A DNA stretch of 18,019 nucleotides. Origin: Verrucomicrobiota bacterium. Lineage in GTDB: Bacteria > Verrucomicrobiota > Verrucomicrobiia > Limisphaerales > JADLHS01. The stretch is taken from the NCBI GenBank assembly GCA_025360895.1, contig JANYBF010000492.1:1-18019 (forward strand), given 5' to 3'. Position numbers and translations under genes: made by a program. The notes under the pieces are model-generated. The model did no database searches. It was not told where the DNA came from and saw only the letters and a program-made list of their open reading frames with translations. Shown piece after piece: positions 6,666-13,325 of this stretch (the stretch's first letter is position 1; each line of letters opens with the position of its first letter).

Positions 6666-8846
6666 ATGCCGATTCGCTGGCTTTTCATTGTCACGCTGCT
6701 GCTCGCTCGTCCCACCTTTTCGGCGACGGAGTTCTTCGTCGCTCCGAACGGTAGCGACACCAACGCCGGCTCGAAGGCAAAGCCCTTCGCTACGTTGGAG
6801 CGGGCGCGGGACGCGATTCGGACGCTTAAACCCAGTCAACGGTTGGCCAAAAGCGGAGGCGCAGTTTGGCTGCGCGGCGGCGACTACGTTCGCACCAACG
6901 CTCTCGAATTCACGGCCGCCGACTCCGGCACCGCAGACGCACCCATTATCTGGCGGGCCTACAAAAATGAAAATGTTCGTTTGCTGGGCGGGCGCACCTT
7001 GACCGGCTTCACGCCGGTTTCCGATGCGACGTTGCTTGCGCGCCTCGATGAACCAGCGCGCGGACACATCCGGCAGTTGAATCTCTGCGCGGTCGGCATA
7101 ACGAATTTTGGGGAGATGAAATCGCGTGGATTTAGCCGAACGGCGTTACCGGCACATTGTGAACTGTTCTTCGATCATCAGCCCATGACGTTGGCCCGAT
7201 GGCCAAACGCGGGCGAGTTTGCAAAGATCGTGGGCTATCCGGCCGCATCCGATCATGTGGATGAGCATGGGGGCAACGTCGGTCAATTGCCGGGCGGCTT
7301 TCTGTACGCCGGCGACCGGCCGCGTCGCTGGCGAGACGTTGGCGATCTCTGGGTGCATGGCTATTGGTCGTATGATTGGGCCAACTCGTACGAACGGGTT
7401 GCTTCGCTGGATGTCGAGCAACAGCTTGTCAAAACGGCGGCGCCTTACGGGCTGTACGGCTTCCGCAAAGACCAGCGGTTCTATTTTCTCAATGTCCTCG
7501 AAGAGCTCGATCAACCGGGCGAGTGGTTTCTTGATCGCACGAACGGAATGCTCTACTTCTGGCCGCCTAACCAGAAGTCGGAGGGCAGAGGGCAGGGGGC
7601 AGAATCAGGCCGGGAACTCCTGGTGTCGGAGGCTACGGGAGCGGAAATTGTTCTCTCCCTCCTCGACCAACCGCTGCTCAAACTCACCGGTGTTTCCAAC
7701 GTCACGTTCCGTGGTCTGATCCTCGAAGCCACGCGGGCCAATGCCGTAGTGATTCGCGGCGGTGCGAGCAATCGCATCGCGGGTTGCCTTATCCGCAATA
7801 TCGGCAACAGCGGCGTGGTGATCGATGGCGGCACTGGGCACGTCGTCGTCAGTTGCGACGTAATGGATACCGGCGACGGCGGCGTGTCGTTGACGGGCGG
7901 CGATCGTCAGACGCTCACGCCGGGTGGACACTGTGTCGAGAATTGCCATTTCCAGCGGCTGGGTCGCTGGTCCAAATGCTACGTGCCGGCGATTGCGATG
8001 ACCGGCGTCGGTTTGCGCGCATCGCATAATCTCATTCATGATCATCCGCACTGCGCGATTCTGTTCTGGGGCAACGATCTTGTAGTGGAGTTTAACGAGA
8101 TTCATCATATCGCACTCGAGACCGGCGACGTCGGCGCCATCTATACCGGGCGCGATTACACATTTCGCGGGAACCAGATTCGCAACAATTTCATCCATCA
8201 CACCGGCGGCGTGGGTATGGGGTCCATGGGCGTTTATATGGACGACTGCGTGAGCGGCACGGAGGTTTTCGGCAACGTGTTTTACAAGGTTCACTGGGCG
8301 ATGTTCATCGGTGGCGGACGCGACCATCGCGTGGCGAACAACCTGTTTGTGGACTGTGATCCCGCCGTGCGCGCGGATGGGCGTGGTCTGGACAAAACGC
8401 CGGTGTGGCACGACATGGTGGACGACACGATGCGGAAGCAGCTCGCCGAAGTCCCGCTGGCACTGTATCGCCAGCACTATCCGGAGATGAAATCGCTCGA
8501 TGACTACTACGGCCCACCCGCTGGCCCGGCGATTACGGGTGAGGCTTTCAAAGGCGTGCCGCCGGACAACAATGTGCTCGTCCGCAATGTCTGCATCGGC
8601 AAATGGTTGGATGTCGGCTGGCACATGACATCCGGCATGTTGCGACTCGAAAACAATCTCACGAACGCTGCGGCGAGCCTCAGTGCTTTGCCCAATGACC
8701 AGTCGCGCGCAACGGACTTCGTGCTAACGAAAGATTCGCCGGCGTGGGCGTTGGGCTTCCAGCGTATTCCCGTTGAAAAGATCGGCTTGCGCGGGGACGA
8801 ATTGCGGCGCGGACTGAAGCATCTGTCCGCCGCAGTGACTCCATAG
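6666..8846 (+). CDS. Secreted right-handed parallel beta-helix protein, GH141-like
   Basis: A 726-aa protein. The ATG at 6666 is chosen because it begins a signal peptide (1-19, cleavage after Thr-Phe-Ser-Ala). Upstream in-frame sequence only shadows the divergent DUF1080 gene. The mature N-terminus has the FFVAPNGSDTNAG-type opening and the PFATLERARDAIR-type helix seen in secreted beta-helix carbohydrate enzymes. A beta-sandwich-like region follows, then Asn/Gly-rich helix rungs from about residue 340 to 600. Two acidic spots in consecutive rungs, Asp488 in a GDVGAIYTGRD stretch and Asp526-Asp527 in VYMDDC, fit the spacing of catalytic Asp residues in GH141-like enzymes. An odd G-rich low-complexity insertion encodes residues about 304-316. 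It is divergent from the keto-sugar operon and may act on the same glycan. The fold is sure; the GH family is tentative. Confidence 0.85.
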   Translation: MPIRWLFIVTLLLARPTFSATEFFVAPNGSDTNAGSKAKPFATLERARDAIRTLKPSQRLAKSGGAVWLRGGDYVRTNALEFTAADSGTADAPIIWRAYKNENVRLLGGRTLTGFTPVSDATLLARLDEPARGHIRQLNLCAVGITNFGEMKSRGFSRTALPAHCELFFDHQPMTLARWPNAGEFAKIVGYPAASDHVDEHGGNVGQLPGGFLYAGDRPRRWRDVGDLWVHGYWSYDWANSYERVASLDVEQQLVKTAAPYGLYGFRKDQRFYFLNVLEELDQPGEWFLDRTNGMLYFWPPNQKSEGRGQGAESGRELLVSEATGAEIVLSLLDQPLLKLTGVSNVTFRGLILEATRANAVVIRGGASNRIAGCLIRNIGNSGVVIDGGTGHVVVSCDVMDTGDGGVSLTGGDRQTLTPGGHCVENCHFQRLGRWSKCYVPAIAMTGVGLRASHNLIHDHPHCAILFWGNDLVVEFNEIHHIALETGDVGAIYTGRDYTFRGNQIRNNFIHHTGGVGMGSMGVYMDDCVSGTEVFGNVFYKVHWAMFIGGGRDHRVANNLFVDCDPAVRADGRGLDKTPVWHDMVDDTMRKQLAEVPLALYRQHYPEMKSLDDYYGPPAGPAITGEAFKGVPPDNNVLVRNVCIGKWLDVGWHMTSGMLRLENNLTNAAASLSALPNDQSRATDFVLTKDSPAWALGFQRIPVEKIGLRGDELRRGLKHLSAAVTP
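7581..7602 (+). repeat. G-rich short tandem repeat inside the beta-helix gene
   Basis: Three imperfect copies of a GAGGGCA/GGGCAG unit sit in frame within the coding sequence and encode the low-complexity run Glu-Gly-Arg-Gly-Gln-Gly-Ala. The stretch joins an otherwise conserved Tyr-Phe-Trp-Pro-Pro segment to the next strand, so it looks like an inserted tract, and its four G-runs could form a G-quadruplex. Confidence 0.5.
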
Positions 8847-8933
8847 GCATAGTGCCACCACGTTGGCTGGCCTAGGCGCAATGGACGAGCACTTCACTAC
8901 CAATTTTCATTCCGCCCGAAAGCGGGCTGATGA

Positions 8934-8963
8934 TTGACACCACCCCACCCGCCGGCCAATCAT
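8934..8963 (+). promoter_or_regulatory. Sigma70-like promoter for the DUF5069 gene
   Basis: Perfect TTGACA (8934-8939), 18-nt spacer, then AATCAT (8958-8963, four of six matches). The ATG at 8971 lies only 7 nt beyond the -10, so the transcript would start at or next to the start codon. No Shine-Dalgarno sequence precedes it. Confidence 0.5.
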
Positions 8964-8970
8964 TCCGCCC

Positions 8971-9396
8971 ATGAGCGACATCATTTATCCCCGTAGTCCG
9001 CGCGAGACGATGGACGGTTGGCCGCATCTGCCGCGCTACGTTGACAAGATCCGCCTGCACTTGGCCGGCAGACTTCACACGGATTACCAGAACAACTTTG
9101 GCAAAGGCTTCGATGGTTCCTGGCTCAAAGCCGCCTGTGTGACCCACGATCAGATGCTCGCGGTGGTGAAAAATACCGTCAGCGACGGCGAGGTGTGCGA
9201 TTGGGTTCACCACAACGTGAAAAAATCCGTCGCTGAGAAAGCCGCATTACTCGCCAGCCTGCTCGACTATCCCAAGGCGGATGATGTCGAAGGCATCGCC
9301 CGACTCAAGCTGCGCAAGGAACAGGCGGGTCTAAGCCAGCGCGCGGACCTCAAAAACTTTGTGGACTTCATTGACGCCGACGAGAAGCGGTCATAG
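8971..9396 (+). CDS. DUF5069 domain protein
   Basis: A 141-aa soluble protein covering the whole usual length of the DUF5069 family. The signature is clear: Pro-Arg-Ser-Pro-Arg-Glu near residues 7-12, then Leu-Pro-Arg-x-Val-Asp-Lys-Ile-Arg near 20-28, a Tyr-Gln-Asn-Asn-Phe/Gly-Lys-Gly-Phe-Asp segment, and Asp-Gly-Glu-Val-Cys-Asp-Trp-Val in the middle. There is no signal peptide or membrane segment, so it is probably cytoplasmic. The family is widespread in planctomycetes and verrucomicrobia but has no known biochemical role. The gene stands alone between the beta-helix gene and two small membrane-protein genes and has its own promoter-like sequence close to the ATG. Its stop codon sits on the left arm of a nested inverted repeat. 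Confidence 0.9.
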   Translation: MSDIIYPRSPRETMDGWPHLPRYVDKIRLHLAGRLHTDYQNNFGKGFDGSWLKAACVTHDQMLAVVKNTVSDGEVCDWVHHNVKKSVAEKAALLASLLDYPKADDVEGIARLKLRKEQAGLSQRADLKNFVDFIDADEKRS

Positions 9397-9474
9397 CCCG
9401 CCAACCGCAGTCTGATATTCCGGTTTTCCGACCCGACGAGCGAAACCGGTTCGAGCCTCTGAACAGTGGCGGGC
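9396..9474. repeat. Nested inverted repeat after the DUF5069 gene
   Basis: Outer arms GCCCGCCA (9396-9403) and TGGCGGGC (9467-9474) are perfect reverse complements. Inside them CCGGTTT (9420-9426) and AAACCGG (9443-9449) form a second stem. There is no T-run after either stem. The layout could be a transcript 3'-end structure or a REP-like repetitive palindrome. Confidence 0.5.
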
Positions 9475-9506
9475 ACTTTCCAAACTGGCGATCAGAAAAA
9501 ACTCCA

Positions 9507-9534
9507 TGGACATCGGTCGGCGGCTGACTAGACT
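9507..9534 (+). promoter_or_regulatory. Possible promoter for the small membrane-protein pair
   Basis: TGGACA (9507-9512, five of six matches), 16-nt spacer, TAGACT (9529-9534, four of six). The ATG at 9549 is 14 nt downstream, again giving a very short leader. No Shine-Dalgarno sequence is present. Confidence 0.35.
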
Positions 9535-9548
9535 TGGTCGTCATTAAT

Positions 9549-9839
9549 ATGAATAGCAAAGGCACTACCACCATTTTGAACTGGGCGCTGATCCTAGGAG
9601 TGATTCTCCTCCTGGTTTGTGGCATCAAGTATTACAACAAGAGCAAGTCGGTTCGGGCGTATCAGGTTTTGCTCACGGACTTAAATCGGATGCAAGCGGC
9701 GCAAAATCTGGCCGCCGGCCTGTTGAACGAAACCATGGAATACAGCAAGACGCATCCGGCCATTGATCCGACGCTGGAAGCGATCGGCGCCAAACCGTCC
9801 AAGACTGCGCCCGCTGCCCCGAAGCCCTCGACCAAGTAA
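9549..9839 (+). CDS. Small single-pass membrane protein, unknown function
   Basis: A 96-aa protein that I do not recognise. It has a short polar N-terminus and one strongly hydrophobic helix at about 10-26. A basic Lys-Tyr-Tyr-Asn-Lys-Ser-Lys stretch just after it suggests the C-terminal part is cytoplasmic unless the protein is inverted. An amphipathic helical region follows (about 33-75), then a Pro/Ala/Lys-rich tail. The ATG at 9549 is preferred over an in-frame TTG at 9534, which would add five residues. It lies 6 nt before a second small membrane-protein gene with the same layout (one helix, helical middle, Pro-rich Lys-ending tail), so the two look co-transcribed and may pair. The coding call rests on composition, clean start/stop and spacing. 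Confidence 0.75.
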   Translation: MNSKGTTTILNWALILGVILLLVCGIKYYNKSKSVRAYQVLLTDLNRMQAAQNLAAGLLNETMEYSKTHPAIDPTLEAIGAKPSKTAPAAPKPSTK

Positions 9840-9845
9840 AACCTC

Positions 9846-10247
9846 ATGAGTGATTCGAACCTTAATAGCCCCTCGGGTGCTTCTGAAGTAAGCGAATTGA
9901 AGGGGTTGTGCGCCGAACTTCAATCGCAGGCCCACACCTTGCGGGTGGTGCTGTTGTTGGTGGTTGGCTCGCTTTGTTTGTTTTTCTGGCGGGAGGCCAG
10001 TTTCAATGGCCGGATCGCGCAGCAAATGGAGCCGCAGGTCCTGCAAGCCAGTCAGATTGCAAACGCGCTCAGCAAACAAGGCAGTTCTTTTGACAAGCAG
10101 GTACAAGCGATTCAAGCTGCCGTGGCCCGCTTGGTGGATTACGGGCGAACCCATTCGGACTACGTCCCGATTCTAAGCAAATATGGCGTTCCCGTTACGA
10201 GCCCCACCCCGCCGGTCGGCACCGCCCCCGCCGTTCCGAAGAAATAG
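9846..10247 (+). CDS. Small single-pass membrane protein, unknown function
   Basis: A 133-aa protein, not assigned to a known family. A polar, Ser-rich N-terminus with a short helix (12-30) precedes one membrane segment at about 32-48. A long Gln/Ala-rich helical stretch (51-105) that may form a coiled coil follows, with a Pro-Thr-Pro-rich tail ending in Lys-Lys. The start is 6 nt after the stop of the preceding gene. Its layout echoes that of its neighbour, including the Tyr-(Gly/Ser)-(Arg/Lys)-Thr-His motif before the tail (near 133-5 = about 110 here, near 60 in the neighbour). This suggests a shared ancestor or a functional pair. The gene meets a minus-strand gene tail to tail with only 3 nt between stops. 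Confidence 0.75.
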   Translation: MSDSNLNSPSGASEVSELKGLCAELQSQAHTLRVVLLLVVGSLCLFFWREASFNGRIAQQMEPQVLQASQIANALSKQGSSFDKQVQAIQAAVARLVDYGRTHSDYVPILSKYGVPVTSPTPPVGTAPAVPKK

Positions 10248-10250
10248 TGC

Positions 10251-10670
10251 TCAACTGGCCGCATCGTGCGACTCGAGTTGCGCCCCGCAGGCAAAGCAAA
10301 AGTTGGATTGCGGCGGACACATCACTTCACAAGCCGGACATTCCAAGTGCGCCTTTTTGTGGCGCCGATGGATGATTAAATTGCGGATATAAGGAATCCA
10401 AGCAAACGCGTAGGAGAAGATGAAGACAGAGTCGCGCCGAAAAATTGCGTAGCTCAGCAGCAGCATGGTTCCGATCAGACTTAACCACCAAAACGCCGAC
10501 GGTACCACCACCCGCTTCCGCTTCTCCGTGGCCAGCCATTGCACGATGAACCGCGAGGAAAATACCAAGGTCCCCATCCAGCCGATCACCTTCCAAAAGT
10601 GCCACTCGATCCAAAAGAATCGGCCGGCGCTGAAGCCGGCCTGCCAGTTGATGTTTGTGAACCAGTCCAT
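10251..10670 (-). CDS. LAB_N membrane protein with C-terminal zinc ribbon
   Basis: A 139-aa membrane protein. Residues about 26-100 match the lipid A biosynthesis N-terminal domain (LAB_N), found alone or at the front of lipid-A-disaccharide synthases. It shows Ser-Ser-Arg40-Phe-x-x-Gln44-Trp, Glu49, Pro57-Ser-x-Phe-Trp61-Trp, Ser64-x-x-Gly67 and Tyr74-Ala-Ile-x-Arg-Arg-Asp80. Three hydrophobic segments lie near 28-46, 60-76 and 82-100. After a His/Arg/Lys-rich linker, the last 30 residues form a rubredoxin-like zinc ribbon, Cys111-x2-Cys114 and Cys125-x2-Cys128, with an extra Cys118. LAB_N alone is common next to glycosyltransferases, but none lies here. The ribbon would be cytoplasmic. Fusion of the two is unusual to me. 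Role unknown, perhaps linked to envelope lipid processing. The gene is convergent with the small membrane-protein gene upstream. Confidence 0.85.
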   Translation of the reverse strand: MDWFTNINWQAGFSAGRFFWIEWHFWKVIGWMGTLVFSSRFIVQWLATEKRKRVVVPSAFWWLSLIGTMLLLSYAIFRRDSVFIFSYAFAWIPYIRNLIIHRRHKKAHLECPACEVMCPPQSNFCFACGAQLESHDAAS

Positions 10671-10740
10671 AACGCTGGGAGGTTAGAGCGCCCCCACGCT
10701 GGAGTGAAAGCGCAAAACTTCCCTGCTGACAATTCGCGAA

Positions 10741-10768
10741 TTGCTTCGCGCGGCGATTCGGCTATAAC
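10741..10768 (+). promoter_or_regulatory. Possible promoter for the DedA-family gene
   Basis: TTGCTT (10741-10746, four of six), 16-nt spacer, TATAAC (10763-10768, five of six). The ATG at 10780 is 11 nt downstream, leaving a leader of only a few nucleotides. A perfect palindrome ATTCGCGAAT overlaps the -35 region and could be an operator. Confidence 0.45.
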
Positions 10769-10779
10769 CCCGCCGCCAT

Positions 10780-11469
10780 ATGAAACAATTGCTACAGCCT
10801 TTGATTGACTGGTATTTGCGCTCGCTCGAAACGGGCGGTTATCTGCTCGTGGCGCTGCTCATGGCCATCGAGAGTTCCATCGTACCCCTGCCCAGTGAAG
10901 TCGTCATTCCGCCGGCAGCCCATCTGGCCTGGAGCGGCGACGGACTGAAGTTTCTTGGCTATCATTTCACCGGTTGGTCGGCGCAGATCGGCCTAGTTGT
11001 GGTGGGGGCCATCGGTTCATGGGTCGGGGCTGCCGTGATGTATTGGGTATCCCGGCTGGCCGGTCGTCCGTTCGTGTTGCGCTACGGCAAATACTTTTTC
11101 GTCGCACCGGAAAAAATTGAGGGCGCGGAGCGTTGGGCGACGCACTATGGGGCGTTCGGGATTTTCGCGGCCCGGCTGCTGCCCGTTGTGCGGCACCTGA
11201 TCGGCATTCCCGCCGGGATCGTGCGGATGGATTTCTGGAAATACTCGCTCTACACGCTGGCTGGTTCGGCTCTCTGGTGCGCGGTGTTGTGCTGGCTCGG
11301 CGTGAAGATCGGTGGCGATATCAGCAAAGGCGAGATGCACAAAGTCACCTTCTGGTTGCTCGGTTTCCTCGCCGCCGTAGGGGTTATGTATTACTTCTTC
11401 GTTCACCGTCAGATGAAAGGGAAGTCAAGTGACCGACCGGATTCCCCCTCGCGTGATAAGCGCGCTTGA
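10780..11469 (+). CDS. DedA-family membrane protein (SNARE-associated / VTT domain)
   Basis: A 229-aa inner-membrane protein of normal DedA length. These proteins help move or recycle lipid carriers (undecaprenyl phosphate or phospholipids) across the membrane. Evidence is the N-terminal re-entrant loop with Glu31-Ser-Ser and Pro36-x-Pro-Ser-Glu40, then the family motif Phe-x-x-Arg132-x-x-Pro135-x-x-Arg138 ending in Ile-Pro-Ala-Gly146. Hydrophobic helices lie near 18-48, 70-91, 124-147, 155-176 and 187-208. The C-terminal tail is basic and polar (Arg/Lys/Ser-rich), as is common. The essential acidic and basic residues are all present. It is a single gene, with a promoter-like sequence and no Shine-Dalgarno sequence in front, and it points toward the tail of the pilin operon on the other strand. 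Which lipid it handles cannot be said. Confidence 0.92.
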   Translation: MKQLLQPLIDWYLRSLETGGYLLVALLMAIESSIVPLPSEVVIPPAAHLAWSGDGLKFLGYHFTGWSAQIGLVVVGAIGSWVGAAVMYWVSRLAGRPFVLRYGKYFFVAPEKIEGAERWATHYGAFGIFAARLLPVVRHLIGIPAGIVRMDFWKYSLYTLAGSALWCAVLCWLGVKIGGDISKGEMHKVTFWLLGFLAAVGVMYYFFVHRQMKGKSSDRPDSPSRDKRA

Positions 11470-11521
11470 ACACCTTCAGGTCGGTGGCGCAGCCGGAAAG
11501 CCTGATTCCCTGCGTTTCAAA

Positions 11522-11537
11522 CCAGTTCTGCGACTGG
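11522..11537. other. Small hairpin in the convergent DedA/pilin gap
   Basis: A 5-bp stem CCAGT/ACTGG with a 6-nt loop lies in the 90-nt gap between the two convergent genes. Read on the minus strand it is followed by TTTG, a poor T-run. It is at most a weak terminator for the pilin operon. Nothing else was seen in the gap. Confidence 0.3.
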
Positions 11538-11559
11538 CCGCTTGGTCCACCGGCGGCGA

Positions 11560-13305
11560 CTAGTTGGAGGCGACTACTTTCCACTGCCCGCGCACCAACT
11601 TACGGACCTGGGGGGTGAGCGGGGGGAGTTTGTCGGAGTTTAAAAAATTCATGTCGAAAGCCCACTTTCGGGCCGGAGGGTTGTAGTAAATCCCAGTCTG
11701 CTGCCAGAAATTTGTCGCATAACGGCTTGGGAACATGACCACCATGGAACCATTGTACGTCAGCGATCGGTTACTCCAGTTTTCCAGAAACCGAGGGAAA
11801 TTTTCCACCCCGCCACTGTAATGTTTGACGCCGCTGGCCTGTTGGGATTCCACGATGCCGGCGAGAATCGCAGCATTGACGGTCGTGTCCACGGGGCTGC
11901 GGCTGCTTAGACTGGTCCCGCTGGTATTGCCATCGTTCCAATTGGCGGAAAGCATGGTCACCGCATCGCCAATCAAGGCGGCGGGTTTCGTGTTGGCGGT
12001 GTTGGTTTGCCCGACCGAGGTATCAGTGCCGTAATTGAGGTTGTAATTCCCTTTTACATAAATCGGGGCCGCCGTGGCTGCGGTGAACCCGTCGGCCGGC
12101 AACTGCGCGCCGTTGACAAGCCGTACACCCGCGACCGTCGTGCTGGTCATGGGGCGATTGTCAGTGGTGTAAACCGAGTTTAAGCCATGGCTCATTTTGA
12201 ATTGGGCGGTTCCGTTCAAAGTGCTGCCGCCATTCGTGGCGGTGTTGGCCAGCCAGGTATTGAATTTGCCGACGTCAATCTCCGTGGCCTTTACCGTCTT
12301 CCCCTCGCGATAATCATAAAAGCTGACGTTGGTGACGAACGAATAGGAAGACCCGGCGTCGGGCGGGAGGACGGTGTTGAAATCATCCCATTTGCCGGTG
12401 GTGATAACTACGCCACTCGCAGTGTTGGAAATGATCAGGTCGGCCTGGTTGTAGATGCGCTGCCGGCCCAGGCTGGAGTTGGGGTCCTCACCGGTCGGGG
12501 GCGGATCAAGGATTGCCTGGACGGCTGCCGGGCTGTTGTTGGTGCCAATCGGCAACACCAGCGCGCTGACTTTTTCCAGCTTGTTGACGTAGTTGGGCAT
12601 TGTCTTGCCACCGGTTGTGGGATCATCGGGATGCCGATAGTTTTCAATGGTGCCGACTGCGGTCACGACATCCTTGAAGTCCAGCCGGGCCGATGGGGCG
12701 GCATAGATTTCGCCATTACTGTGGGTCTTGCCCCGAACGACCATGTCGGCGCCGGGGTTGATCTCCAGGTCAATGGAGTAGAAGATCGCGTATTGAAAAA
12801 TGGGAATGCGCGCCAAATCGAAATCCTGAACGACGGTGGCCGAAAGGTCATAATTTTGGTTGAGCGGCGCGGCCCGCGAAGTCACGCGGTAAGGCGACAC
12901 CAGGCCATAGAGGCCCTGGAATTCCGAATTCAAATTCGCGACGACGGTCGGCCCCAGGCTGATCAAACCCGTCAGATCGGCGGTGCCCGCGCCATCGCTG
13001 AAGGCGAATTGCACCGGCCAATCCGTTTGCACGGGAAGCAGGAGGCGGTAATAATTCAAGTTCCCGGATTTGACACTTTGATAAACAAAGTCGCGATCAA
13101 TTTCCGCCAGGACGCGTTCCGTACCGGCTTCGGCGCCCGCCACAGTCGTATTGTAAAGATTGTTGCGCGCGCTTATGCCCGCCTCGGTGGACGTCCACGA
13201 CACGACACTGCCGAGCACGATCAAAGTCACGGCGACTAAAAACATTGTCAGCATCAGGGCATAACCGTGGGCGACTCGCTTGGTTGGCTGATTGGAGGTA
13301 CGCAT
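11560..13305 (-). CDS. PilX-like type IV pilus-associated protein
   Basis: A 581-aa protein with a PilX-type N-terminus. A basic leader ends at Gly14, then one long hydrophobic helix (about 15-38) leads into Ser-Trp-Thr-Ser-Thr-Glu-Ala and an Asn/Ala-rich helix, the usual shape of a minor pilin-like component. Like PilX proteins it has no Glu at position +5 after the presumed cleavage site (Gly14/Tyr15). The rest is a large secreted-looking region rich in Thr, Asn, Gly and Ser, with few Cys. It is much longer than standard PilX (about 200 aa), so the pseudopilin is extended by several hundred residues of unknown function, perhaps an adhesin. It starts 20 nt after the second prepilin gene and is the last gene of the operon. 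The family call rests on the N-terminus and context only. Confidence 0.8.
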   Translation of the reverse strand: MRTSNQPTKRVAHGYALMLTMFLVAVTLIVLGSVVSWTSTEAGISARNNLYNTTVAGAEAGTERVLAEIDRDFVYQSVKSGNLNYYRLLLPVQTDWPVQFAFSDGAGTADLTGLISLGPTVVANLNSEFQGLYGLVSPYRVTSRAAPLNQNYDLSATVVQDFDLARIPIFQYAIFYSIDLEINPGADMVVRGKTHSNGEIYAAPSARLDFKDVVTAVGTIENYRHPDDPTTGGKTMPNYVNKLEKVSALVLPIGTNNSPAAVQAILDPPPTGEDPNSSLGRQRIYNQADLIISNTASGVVITTGKWDDFNTVLPPDAGSSYSFVTNVSFYDYREGKTVKATEIDVGKFNTWLANTATNGGSTLNGTAQFKMSHGLNSVYTTDNRPMTSTTVAGVRLVNGAQLPADGFTAATAAPIYVKGNYNLNYGTDTSVGQTNTANTKPAALIGDAVTMLSANWNDGNTSGTSLSSRSPVDTTVNAAILAGIVESQQASGVKHYSGGVENFPRFLENWSNRSLTYNGSMVVMFPSRYATNFWQQTGIYYNPPARKWAFDMNFLNSDKLPPLTPQVRKLVRGQWKVVASN

Positions 13306-13325
13306 AAAAATGTATCCTTGGGCGT

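Noticed and set aside
7605..8624. Minus-strand open frame of 339 codons opposite the beta-helix gene
   Set aside because: Composition rich in His/Ala/Arg and no domain; the plus strand encodes conserved beta-helix rungs.
8914..8927. Short hairpin GCCCG/CGGGC before the DUF5069 gene as a terminator of the beta-helix gene
   Set aside because: The stem is only 5 bp and no T-run follows, so it cannot be called a terminator.
9534..9548. TTG start for the first small membrane protein
   Set aside because: An ATG 15 nt downstream gives a normal N-terminus, and the TTG overlaps the proposed -10 element.
12187..13239. Plus-strand open frame of 350 codons opposite the PilX-like gene
   Set aside because: No motif, no operon context and an unusual His/Arg/Gly-rich composition; the minus strand has a sensible pilin N-terminus.
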